Of a DNA stretch of 64,000 nucleotides, positions 34,354 to 41,578 are shown one piece after another (position 1 is the first letter of the stretch; every line of letters starts with the position of its first letter). The stretch spans positions 124,001-188,000 of the forward strand of contig NZ_CP152342.1 of assembly GCF_045291395.1 (NCBI RefSeq). Reading direction: 5' to 3'. The notes under the pieces were generated by a model, which worked only from the letters and a program-made list of their open reading frames with translations, made no database searches and had not been told where the DNA came from. The DNA is from MR-S7 sp000400995. GTDB lineage: Bacteria; Pseudomonadota; Gammaproteobacteria; Burkholderiales; Burkholderiaceae_C. The position numbers were made by a program, and so were the translations under genes.

Positions 34354-34809
34354 ATGGATTTGCGAAAACTCAAGACCCTGATCGATCTGGTCTCCGAGTC
34401 GAATGTTTCCGAACTCGAGATCACCGAAGCCGAAGGCAAGGTGCGTATCGTCAAGGGTGGTGGCGCTGTCGTGCAGCAATTCGTTGCCACGCCCGTGCAA
34501 GCACCCGTTGCTGCTCCCGCCACAGCGCCGGCCGCGCCCGCGGCCGAATCGCCCGCACCTGTTGCCGCCCCCACGGGACATGTGGTGAAGTCGCCCATGG
34601 TGGGCACGTTCTACCGCGCGTCCAGCCCGGGGGCCAAGCCCTTCGTCGAGGTGGGCAGCCAGGTCAAGGAAGGCGAGACCATCTGCATCATCGAGGCCAT
34701 GAAGATCCTCAACGAGATTGAGGCCGACAAGAGCGGCACGGTGACCCGCATCCTGGGCGAGAACGGCCAGGCCGTCGAATACGGCCAGCCGCTGTTCGTG
34801 ATCGAGTGA
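34354..34809 (+). CDS. accB: Acetyl-CoA carboxylase biotin carboxyl carrier protein
   Basis: AccB carries the biotin of acetyl-CoA carboxylase in fatty-acid synthesis. The 151-residue protein starts MDLRKLKTLIDLVSESNVSELEITE and has an Ala/Pro-rich linker at about residues 45-75. The biotinyl domain follows, with the target lysine in CIIEAMKILNEIEADKSG and the thumb-like segment SPMVGTFYRASSPGAKPFVEVG typical of the true AccB. It is 45 bases before accC. TAAATT at about 34313-34318 may be a -10 box. This is the housekeeping copy, in contrast to the fused protein of the pxp operon. Confidence 0.97.
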   Translation: MDLRKLKTLIDLVSESNVSELEITEAEGKVRIVKGGGAVVQQFVATPVQAPVAAPATAPAAPAAESPAPVAAPTGHVVKSPMVGTFYRASSPGAKPFVEVGSQVKEGETICIIEAMKILNEIEADKSGTVTRILGENGQAVEYGQPLFVIE

Positions 34810-34854
34810 CCCGCCCGATGAGTTTCCCAACCCCCGCCATGCGAGGGCCTGCTT

Positions 34855-36204
34855 ATGTTTAAGAAGATCCTCGTCGCCAATCGCGGCGAAATCGCCCTGC
34901 GCATCCAGCGCGCCTGCCATGAGCTGGGCATCAAGGCCGTGATGGTCTATTCCGAGGCCGACCGCGACGCCAAGTACGTCAAGCTGGCCGAGGAAGCCGT
35001 GTGCATCGGCCCGGCGCCTTCGCCGCTGTCGTACCTGAACATGCCGGCCATCATCTCGGCGGCCGAGGTGACGGATGCCGAGGCCATCCACCCCGGCTAC
35101 GGCTTCCTGTCGGAGAACGCCGACTTCGCCGAGCGCGTGGAAAAGAGCGGCTTCCAGTTCATCGGCCCCACGCCCGAGTCCATCCGCATGATGGGCGACA
35201 AGGTGTCGGCCAAGCAGGCCATGATCCGCGCGGGCGTGCCCTGCGTGCCCGGCTCCGACGGCGAGTTGCCCGACGATCCGGTGCAGATCCGCCGCATCGC
35301 CAAGAGCGTCGGCTACCCGGTGATCGTCAAGGCCGCCGGCGGTGGCGGCGGGCGCGGCATGCGCGTGGTGCACACCGAGGCCGCGCTGGTCAACGCCGTG
35401 CAGATGACCAAGGCGGAGGCACAGGCCGCCTTCGGCAACCCGGCCGTGTACATGGAGAAGTTCCTCCAGAACCCGCGCCACATCGAGATCCAGGTGCTGG
35501 CTGACAAGCACCGCAACGCCGTCTACCTGGGCGAGCGCGACTGCTCCATGCAGCGCCGCCACCAGAAGGTGATCGAGGAAGCGCCGGCGCCGGGCATTCC
35601 GCGCAAGCTCATTGAGAAGATCGGCGAGCGCTGCGTGGCCGCGTGCAAGAAGATCGGCTACCGCGGCGCGGGTACGTTCGAGTTCCTCTACGAGAACGGC
35701 GAGTTCTACTTCATCGAGATGAACACGCGCGTACAGGTGGAGCACCCGGTGACCGAGTGGATCACCGGCGTGGACATCGTGCGCACGCAGATCATGGTGG
35801 CCGCGGGCGAGAAGCTGCCGTTCACCCAGCGCCAGATCCAGATCCAGGGCCACGCCATCGAATGCCGCGTGAACGCCGAGGACCCCTACAAGTTCACCCC
35901 GTCGCCGGGCCGCATCACCATGTGGCATGCGCCGGGCGGTCCGGGCGTGCGCGTGGATTCGCATGCGTACACGAACTACTACGTGCCGCCGAACTACGAT
36001 TCCATGATCGGCAAGATCATCGTCCATGGCGATACGCGCGAGCAGGCGCTGGCGCGCATGCGCACGGCGCTGGCCGAGACGGTGATCGAGGGCATCAACA
36101 CCAACGTGCCGCTGCACCGCGAGCTGATGGTGGACGCCAACTTCGTGGCGGGCGGCACCAACATCCACTATCTCGAAGAGTGGCTGTCCCAGCGCAAGCG
36201 CTGA
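34855..36204 (+). CDS. accC: Acetyl-CoA carboxylase biotin carboxylase subunit
   Basis: AccC carboxylates the biotin on AccB using ATP and bicarbonate. The 449-residue length is standard. It starts MFKKILVANRGEIALRIQRACHELGIK. Motifs are HPGYGFLSENADF, the glycine loop KAAGGGGGRGMRVVHTE, ERDCSMQRRHQKVIEEAPAPG, FIEMNTRVQVEHPVTEWITG, and RINAEDPY-type NAEDPYKFTPSPGRIT. It forms the accB-accC pair and is followed by a terminator, so prmA is probably read separately. Confidence 0.97.
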   Translation: MFKKILVANRGEIALRIQRACHELGIKAVMVYSEADRDAKYVKLAEEAVCIGPAPSPLSYLNMPAIISAAEVTDAEAIHPGYGFLSENADFAERVEKSGFQFIGPTPESIRMMGDKVSAKQAMIRAGVPCVPGSDGELPDDPVQIRRIAKSVGYPVIVKAAGGGGGRGMRVVHTEAALVNAVQMTKAEAQAAFGNPAVYMEKFLQNPRHIEIQVLADKHRNAVYLGERDCSMQRRHQKVIEEAPAPGIPRKLIEKIGERCVAACKKIGYRGAGTFEFLYENGEFYFIEMNTRVQVEHPVTEWITGVDIVRTQIMVAAGEKLPFTQRQIQIQGHAIECRVNAEDPYKFTPSPGRITMWHAPGGPGVRVDSHAYTNYYVPPNYDSMIGKIIVHGDTREQALARMRTALAETVIEGINTNVPLHRELMVDANFVAGGTNIHYLEEWLSQRKR

Positions 36205-36227
36205 GCGGCCGCCACCGGCACCTGCAC

Positions 36228-36259
36228 GCTGGCATCCGGAGACGGGTGCCAGCTTTTTT
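36228..36259 (+). terminator. Rho-independent terminator after accC
   Basis: GCTGGCA (36228-36234) pairs with TGCCAGC (36247-36253) around a 12-base loop that contains a small inner stem, and six Ts follow. It lies 24 bases after the accC stop. Confidence 0.8.
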
Positions 36260-36265
36260 CATGGA

Positions 36266-36320
36266 ATGCTCCTGTTTTAATAGCTGCTTGCACTTGCCGG
36301 ACGGGCGCTAGATGCCAATT
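36266..36320. repeat. Dispersed palindromic repeat, copy 7
   Basis: Read on the minus strand, the words TCTAGCGCCCGTCCGGCAAG and TGCAAGCAGCTATTAAAACA reproduce the family order (CTAGCGC..., CAAG.GCA.GCAGCTAT.AAAA). An ATGCCA-ATT-TGGCAT palindrome follows it. It fills the gap before prmA. Confidence 0.6.
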
Positions 36321-36352
36321 TGGCATGTATTTTGTGCGGAAAGGATGTCCCC

Positions 36353-37234
36353 ATGTTCGAGTTGAGTCTGCTGTGTCCCGAAGACCGGGTCGAGACCCTG
36401 AGCGATGCGTTCGACGCGCTGGAGGCGCTGAGCGTGTCGGTGGAGGATGCCGACGCCCAGACCGATGCCGAACAGGCGCTGTTCGGCGAGCCGGGCATGC
36501 CTGCGCCGCGCGATGGGTGGCAGCGCAGCCGCGTCACCGCGCTGTTCCCCACGCAGGCCGCTGCCGAGGAGGCGCAGCGGCTGCTGCAGGCGCAGGACTT
36601 CTTCGAGGGCTGTGCCGTGCTCGGCGTCGCTGCCGTGCAGGAGCAAGACTGGGTGCGCCTCACGCAGTCGCAGTTCGCGCCCGTCGAGATCACCCCTGAT
36701 TTCTGGATCGTGCCGACATGGCACGAACTGCCGCAGGCGGCCCGCCGCAGCATCCGGCTGGACCCCGGCCTGGCGTTCGGCACGGGCACGCACCCCACCA
36801 CGCGCATGTGCCTGCGCTGGATCGCGCGGCATGACGGCGCCCTGGGCCGCGTGCTCGACTACGGCTGCGGCTCGGGCATCCTGGCCATCGGCGCGGCCAA
36901 GTTCGGCGCGCAGGACATCGATGCCGTGGACATCGATCCGGCGGCCGTCGAGGCCACGCGGCAGAACGCGCAGGCCAACGGCGTGCAGGTGAACGCCGGG
37001 CTGCCCGAGCGTGCGCAGGGCGGCTACCAGACCGTTCTGGCCAATATCCTGGCCACGCCGCTCAAGGTGCTCGCGCCTTTGCTGTGCGCCCACGTGGCCC
37101 AGGGTGGAAGCCTGGTGCTCGCCGGCATCCTGGAGCGGCAGGCGCAGGAGCTGCAGGAGGCCTATGCGCCCTGGCTGGCGCTGGAGGTGGCCGACAGCGA
37201 GGACGGCTGGATTCTCATGACTGCGCGCCGTTAG
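36353..37234 (+). CDS. prmA: Ribosomal protein L11 methyltransferase PrmA
   Basis: PrmA trimethylates ribosomal protein L11. The 293-residue product has the N-terminal substrate-recognition domain (MFELSLLCPEDRVETLSDAFDALEALSVSVEDAD) and a Rossmann methyltransferase domain. That domain shows LDPGLAFGTGTHPTTRMCLRWI, the SAM loop VLDYGCGSGILAIGAAKFGA, and NILATPLKVLAP (the NPPY-like position). GGAAAGGA is about ten bases before the ATG, and an in-frame extension of 11 codons upstream is rejected on that basis. accC-prmA order is common in betaproteobacteria. Confidence 0.96.
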   Translation: MFELSLLCPEDRVETLSDAFDALEALSVSVEDADAQTDAEQALFGEPGMPAPRDGWQRSRVTALFPTQAAAEEAQRLLQAQDFFEGCAVLGVAAVQEQDWVRLTQSQFAPVEITPDFWIVPTWHELPQAARRSIRLDPGLAFGTGTHPTTRMCLRWIARHDGALGRVLDYGCGSGILAIGAAKFGAQDIDAVDIDPAAVEATRQNAQANGVQVNAGLPERAQGGYQTVLANILATPLKVLAPLLCAHVAQGGSLVLAGILERQAQELQEAYAPWLALEVADSEDGWILMTARR

Positions 37235-37275
37235 AACGGTGCATTCGCTTGCGGCGCGGGCGTGGGCACCCCACC

Positions 37276-37281
37276 TACAAT
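37276..37281 (+). promoter_or_regulatory. Candidate -10 element before the DUF3426 gene
   Basis: TACAAT within CCTACAATCC lies nine bases before the ATG, the same word and nearly the same distance as before tldD. It suggests a promoter giving a very short mRNA leader. No clear -35 box is seen. Confidence 0.35.
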
Positions 37282-37290
37282 CCACAGCCG

Positions 37291-38442
37291 ATGAGCCAGA
37301 TCACGCGCTGTCCCTTCTGCGAAACGTCCTTCAAGGTCGTCGCGGACCAGTTGCGCATATCGGATGGCTGGGTCCGCTGCGGGCAGTGCAAGCAGGTCTT
37401 CGATGCCTCCCAGCACTTGCACGCCGTGGAGCAGGCGCCCCTGTTGCCGGAGATGCCGCTGGACGCATTGCGCCCGCTCCCGGCTCCTGCCACGCTGCAC
37501 ACCGTGCAGGTCTGGGGCAGTGCCCGGGTGCCTCTCCCGCCGGCAGACCCCGTGGAGCCGGCCGTTGCGGTGCCCGAATCGGCCTCCTGGGCGCCGCCCG
37601 TCCCGCCGCCCCCGGCATGGCATGTGCCGCATCCGCCGGTTCCGTCTTTTCTGATCGCTGACGCCTCGCAGGAGAGTGCGGCGCCGCAGGCTGCTCCATT
37701 CGAAGAGTCCCTGCCTCCCCTGCCTTCCTTGCTGACGCATGAAGCCGTGGAGGACGCGCCTTCCGCCGCAGTATCAGTGGAAGAGGCGCCTGCCCTTGCG
37801 CAGCAGGAGGCAGAAGCGGTGCAAGAGCCGCCACTTTCATCCACCCCTGCGCCACTGCCGGCGCAGGAAGAGGGTGTGGAGCCCCAGGTTGCCGGCGAGC
37901 CCTCCGATGAGCCGGACTCCGATGAGCCGGAATTCGTCAGGGCCGCGCGTCGCAATGCCTTCTGGCGCCAGCCCGTGGTACGTGCCGCCGTGTTGCTCGC
38001 TGCGGTGGTGCTGGCCTGCATGCTGGCCGTGCAGGTTGCGCTGCAGGAGCGCGATGCGCTGGCTGCACGGTATCCCGCCACGCGCCCCTGGCTGGCGGAC
38101 CTGTGCGCGCGCCTGCATTGCGTGCTGGAGGCGCCGCGCCGCATCTCCGCCGTCGTCATCGACAGCTCGTCGTTCGCCAAGGCGCGGGACGATGCCTCTG
38201 CCTACCAGTTGCAGGTGAGCCTCAAGAACACCTCGGCCACCGTGGTGGCCATGCCGGCGCTGGAACTCACGCTGACCGATGCGCAAGACCAGGCGGTACT
38301 GCGCCGCGTGCTGATGCCCGGCGATGTGGCCGCGCCTGCGGAACTCGCGGCCGGCGGCATCTGGAACGGCGCCGTGGCGGTGCGCATGGCGTCGGGTGCC
38401 GCGCAGGTGGCGGGCTACCGCATCCTGGCTTTCTATCCCTGA
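37291..38442 (+). CDS. Zinc-ribbon (MJ0042) and DUF3426 membrane protein
   Basis: The 383-residue protein starts with an MJ0042-type zinc ribbon, RCPFCETSFKVVADQLRISDGWVRCGQCKQVFDA, with two CxxC pairs. A long Pro/Ala/Glu-rich linker follows (about residues 50-220). One membrane helix lies near 233-252 (VRAAVLLAAVVLACMLAVQVAL), and a C-terminal DUF3426 domain ends in AQVAGYRILAFYP. The family is widespread in betaproteobacteria, usually after prmA, as here. Its function is not known to me; the layout suggests a cytoplasmic metal-binding head and a periplasmic tail. Confidence 0.88.
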   Translation: MSQITRCPFCETSFKVVADQLRISDGWVRCGQCKQVFDASQHLHAVEQAPLLPEMPLDALRPLPAPATLHTVQVWGSARVPLPPADPVEPAVAVPESASWAPPVPPPPAWHVPHPPVPSFLIADASQESAAPQAAPFEESLPPLPSLLTHEAVEDAPSAAVSVEEAPALAQQEAEAVQEPPLSSTPAPLPAQEEGVEPQVAGEPSDEPDSDEPEFVRAARRNAFWRQPVVRAAVLLAAVVLACMLAVQVALQERDALAARYPATRPWLADLCARLHCVLEAPRRISAVVIDSSSFAKARDDASAYQLQVSLKNTSATVVAMPALELTLTDAQDQAVLRRVLMPGDVAAPAELAAGGIWNGAVAVRMASGAAQVAGYRILAFYP

Positions 38443-38466
38443 AACTTTTGTACTGGACCTTTTTCC

Positions 38467-39363
38467 ATGGCGGCACTGATCTGCGGTTCCCTGGCATTCG
38501 ACACCATCATGACCTTCGAGGGGCGGTTCGCCGAGCAGATACTGCCGCAGCAACTGCACATCCTGAACGTGTCTTTTCTCGTACCGTCGCTGCGCCGGGA
38601 CTTCGGGGGCTGTGCAGGCAACATCGCTTACAGCCTTCGGCTGCTCGGAGGCGATCCCCGGCCCATGGCCATGCTGGGCAGCGATGGCGCCGACTACATG
38701 GCACGCCTTGCGCAACTGGGCATCGACACAGGCCTGGTCGGACAGGTGGACGATACCTATACGGCCCAGGCCATGATCATGACCGACCGCGACAACAACC
38801 AGATCACGGCCTTCCACCCCGGGGCCATGATGCAGGCCCACCGCAACCGGGTCGCGGCGCACGCGGACCTGCGGGTCGGCATCATTGCGCCCGATGGGCG
38901 CGACGCGATGCTGCAGCACGCGGCGCAGATGGCCGAGGCGGGCATCCCCTTCGTCTTCGATCCGGGGCAGGGGCTGCCCATGTTCCAGGGAGAGGAGCTT
39001 CGGCGCTTCATCGAGCAGGCATCATGGGTTGCCGTGAACGACTACGAAGGCAAGATGCTGTGCGAACGCACGGGCTGGACGCTGGCGGAAATCTCGCACA
39101 AGGTGCGAGGTCTGGTCGTGACGCTGGGCGCCGAGGGCTGCGAAGTCTGGGAGCGTGGCGAGCGGGTGGTGGTGCCGCCAGTACAGCCGGCGCAGGTCGT
39201 GGACCCGACGGGCTGTGGCGACGCATGGCGTGGCGCCTTGCTGTTCGGGCTGGAGCGGGGCTGGCCTCTGGTTCGCTGCGCCGCACTGGGCAACCGCATG
39301 GGCGCGCTCAAGATCGCACAGCGGGGCCCACAGAACTACGTCCTGGATTTCGACCCCGCCTGA
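38467..39363 (+). CDS. PfkB-family carbohydrate (probably adenosine-type) kinase
   Basis: The 298-residue sugar/nucleoside kinase has the PfkB signature 1 region FGGCAGNIAYSLRLLGG near residue 43 and signature 2 DPTGCGDAWRGALLFGLERGW near 251. The latter carries the catalytic Asp in GCGDAW. The DPTGCGDA version, in place of the common DTTGAGDA, is typical of a proteobacterial group annotated as adenosine or general carbohydrate kinases. The true substrate cannot be decided from sequence. It follows the DUF3426 gene by 24 bases, probably in one transcript. Confidence 0.87.
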   Translation: MAALICGSLAFDTIMTFEGRFAEQILPQQLHILNVSFLVPSLRRDFGGCAGNIAYSLRLLGGDPRPMAMLGSDGADYMARLAQLGIDTGLVGQVDDTYTAQAMIMTDRDNNQITAFHPGAMMQAHRNRVAAHADLRVGIIAPDGRDAMLQHAAQMAEAGIPFVFDPGQGLPMFQGEELRRFIEQASWVAVNDYEGKMLCERTGWTLAEISHKVRGLVVTLGAEGCEVWERGERVVVPPVQPAQVVDPTGCGDAWRGALLFGLERGWPLVRCAALGNRMGALKIAQRGPQNYVLDFDPA

Positions 39364-39380
39364 AGGGAGCGGCCGGCCAT

Positions 39381-39407
39381 AAAAAAACCCGGCGCAGAGC
39401 GCCGGGT
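39381..39407 (-). terminator. Terminator after the H1-like gene
   Basis: ACCCGGCGC (39387-39395) and GCGCCGGGT (39399-39407) form a perfect 9-bp stem. On the minus strand it is followed by seven Ts. It ends the histone H1-like transcript, and its stem may also slow transcripts from the convergent kinase gene. Confidence 0.85.
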
Positions 39408-39432
39408 CGTGGCCGATAGGCGATAGGTCGCC

Positions 39433-40059
39433 TTAGGGCTTGCCCCCGGTGGGGAAAGGCCAGGCTGCCTGCGGGTTCAGCGTGGTCTGCGCCGCAGGGG
39501 CAGGCGCGGCAGCGGGAGCCTTCACCGCCTTCTTGGCAGGAACTGCCTTCTTGGGCGCGGCGGCGGCCTTCTTGGCAGGTGCTGCCGCCTTCTTGGCGGG
39601 CGCTGCCTTCTTGGCTGCTACGGCCTTCTTGGCAGGCGCTGCCGCCTTCTTGGCGGGTGCTGCCTTCTTGGCCGCTACGGCCTTCTTGGCAGGCGTTGCC
39701 GCCTTCTTGGCAGGCGCTGCCGCCTTCTTGGCGGGTGCTGCCTTCTTGGCCGCTACGGCCTTCTTGGCAGGCGTTGCCGCCTTCTTGGCGGGTGCTGCCT
39801 TCTTGGCCGCTACGGCCTTCTTGGCAGGTGCTGCCGCCTTCTTGGCGGGTGCTGCCTTCTTGGCCGCTACGGCCTTCTTGGCAGGCGCTGCCGCCTTCTT
39901 GGCGGGTGCTGCCTTCTTGGCCGCTACGGCCTTCTTGGCAGGTGCTGCCGCCTTCTTGGCGGGTGCTGCCTTCTTGGCCGCTACAGCCTTCTTGGCAGGC
40001 GCTGCCGCCTTCTTTGCCGGTGCTGCCTTCTTCGCAGCGGGTTTCTTCGCAGTTGCCAT
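39433..40059 (-). CDS. Histone H1-like DNA-binding protein with tandem lysine/alanine repeats
   Basis: The 208-residue protein is almost wholly Ala, Lys, Pro and Val. After MATAKKPAAKK it consists of about seven tandem copies of a 19-residue unit, AAKKAAPAKKAAAPAKKAV. One copy is enlarged by seven residues. The C-terminal tail APAAQTTLNPQAAWPFPTGGKP is distinct and conserved. Such proteins resemble the C-terminal tail of eukaryotic H1 and bind DNA by charge; Bordetella BpH1 is a known example. Of two adjacent ATGs, the second is chosen because it sits seven bases after AAGGAG. Repeat number is expected to vary between strains. Confidence 0.9.
   Translation of the reverse strand: MATAKKPAAKKAAPAKKAAAPAKKAVAAKKAAPAKKAAAPAKKAVAAKKAAPAKKAAAPAKKAVAAKKAAPAKKAAAPAKKAVAAKKAAPAKKAATPAKKAVAAKKAAPAKKAAAPAKKAATPAKKAVAAKKAAPAKKAAAPAKKAVAAKKAAPAKKAAAPAKKAAAAPKKAVPAKKAVKAPAAAPAPAAQTTLNPQAAWPFPTGGKP
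39560..40040. repeat. 57-bp tandem repeat array coding the H1-like protein
   Basis: The unit encodes 19 residues and recurs about seven times with few base changes (mostly GGCAGGTG or GGCAGGCG, and TGCTACGG or CGCTACGG variants). The near identity of the units suggests recent expansion or homogenisation. The exact copy number is a likely assembly weak point. Confidence 0.85.
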
Positions 40060-40242
40060 CATTTTCTCCTTGGGTCGATTTGCAAAGAGCACTCCCGGCC
40101 TGCATTGGGCAGGGAGCGATCCATGGCAACAAGGCGATGCCCGCCGCCACGAATGCGGAAAACGCCCCAGGACCCCGGCACTCTCGTGGGTGCGGTCTGC
40201 AAGGAGCGTGGTTGAAAAATCATGGCCTGGATGGAAGGAAGG

Positions 40243-41436
40243 TCAGTCCCAGGACAGAGCTCCGCCGGATTGGTACTCGATGACGCGCGTCTCGAAGAAG
40301 TTGCGTTCCTTCTTCAGGTCGATCATCTCGCTCATCCAGGGGAAGGGGTTCTCTTCGTTCGGGAACAGCGCCTCCAGGCCGATCTGCGTGGCACGGCGGT
40401 TGGCGATGTAGCGTAGGTAGCCCTTGAACATCGAGGCATTCATGCCGAGCACGCCGCGCGGCATGGTGTCTTCGGCATAGCGGTATTCCAGGTCGACCGC
40501 CTTGAGGAACAGGCCCTTGACCTCTTCCTTGAATTCGGGCGTCCACAGGTGGGGGTTCTCCAGCTTGAGCTGGTTGATCAGGTCGATGCCGAAATTGCAG
40601 TGCATCGACTCGTCGCGCAGGATGTACTGGTACTGCTCGGCAGCGCCCGTCATCTTGTTCTGGCGGCCCAGCGCCAGGATCTGCGTGAAGCCCACGTAGA
40701 AGAACAGACCCTCCATCAGGCAGGCGAAGACGATCAGGCTCTTGAGCAGCGTCTGGTCATTCTCCGGCGTGCCGGTATGGAAGGACGGGTCCATGATCGC
40801 TTCGATGAACGGGATCAGGAACTGGTCCTTCTCGCGGATCGAGGCGACCTCGTTGTAGGCGTTGAAGATCTCGCCTTCGTCGAGGCCCAGCGATTCGACG
40901 ATGTACTGGTAGGCGTGCGTGTGGATGGCTTCCTCGAAGGCCTGGCGCAGCAGGAACTGGCGGCATTCGGGCGCCGTGATGTGGCGGTAGGTGCCCAGCA
41001 CGATGTTGTTGGCGGCCAGCGAATCGGCGGTCACAAAGAAGCCGAGGTTGCGCTTGACGATGCGGCGCTCGTCTTCCGTCAGGCCATTGGGGTCCTTCCA
41101 CAACGCGATGTCGCGCGTCATGTTCACCTCTTGCGGCATCCAGTGGTTGGCACAGGTGGCGAGATACTTTTCCCAGGCCCACTTGTATTTGAAGGGCACC
41201 AGCTGGTTGACGTCCGTCTGGCCGTTGATGATGCGCTTGTCGACCGCGGAGACGCGGCGGTGTTGCGGATTCGCGGGGGCGGGCGCGGCGGCGGCGCGCG
41301 GTGTGGAGGCCTCGACGGTTTGCAGCGCGGGCTGCTGGAAAGCCGTGGGCGGAAGCTCCACCGGGCGGTCGTTGGAGAGACTGCCTTTCGGATGTTCTTG
41401 CGATGAGGGCTTGACTTCGTCGTCCCAGGTGAGCAT
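40243..41436 (-). CDS. nrdB: Ribonucleoside-diphosphate reductase class Ia, beta subunit
   Basis: NrdB holds the diiron-tyrosyl radical that starts ribonucleotide reduction. The 397-residue product has the iron-ligand segments EEAIHTHAYQYIVESLGLDEGE, with the radical Tyr four residues after the His, CLMEGLFFYVGF, and RDESMHCNFGIDLINQL. The N-terminal 75 residues are a variable Pro/Ala/Gln-rich extension. The start at MLTWDDEVKPSSQ is preferred over an upstream in-frame ATG. It lies 142 bases after nrdA on the same strand, and the C-terminal tail (GGALSWD) would dock on NrdA. Confidence 0.96.
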   Translation of the reverse strand: MLTWDDEVKPSSQEHPKGSLSNDRPVELPPTAFQQPALQTVEASTPRAAAAPAPANPQHRRVSAVDKRIINGQTDVNQLVPFKYKWAWEKYLATCANHWMPQEVNMTRDIALWKDPNGLTEDERRIVKRNLGFFVTADSLAANNIVLGTYRHITAPECRQFLLRQAFEEAIHTHAYQYIVESLGLDEGEIFNAYNEVASIREKDQFLIPFIEAIMDPSFHTGTPENDQTLLKSLIVFACLMEGLFFYVGFTQILALGRQNKMTGAAEQYQYILRDESMHCNFGIDLINQLKLENPHLWTPEFKEEVKGLFLKAVDLEYRYAEDTMPRGVLGMNASMFKGYLRYIANRRATQIGLEALFPNEENPFPWMSEMIDLKKERNFFETRVIEYQSGGALSWD

Positions 41437-41578
41437 AGGTTTTCCAGTGGTCGGATTATGGAAGCAGTGCTTCAAAATGGAAAGCACCAAAGCGTTGCTG
41501 CGCCGTGATTTGTTGCTTCATCACACATGCGGTGCGTGGGCGTTCATCGCTGGCCGCATGTGTGTGTGCGGCGCGGGC

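Noticed and set aside
39560..40040. CRISPR-like regular repeats
   Set aside because: The units are contiguous without spacers and encode a regular Lys/Ala peptide, so this is a coding tandem repeat.
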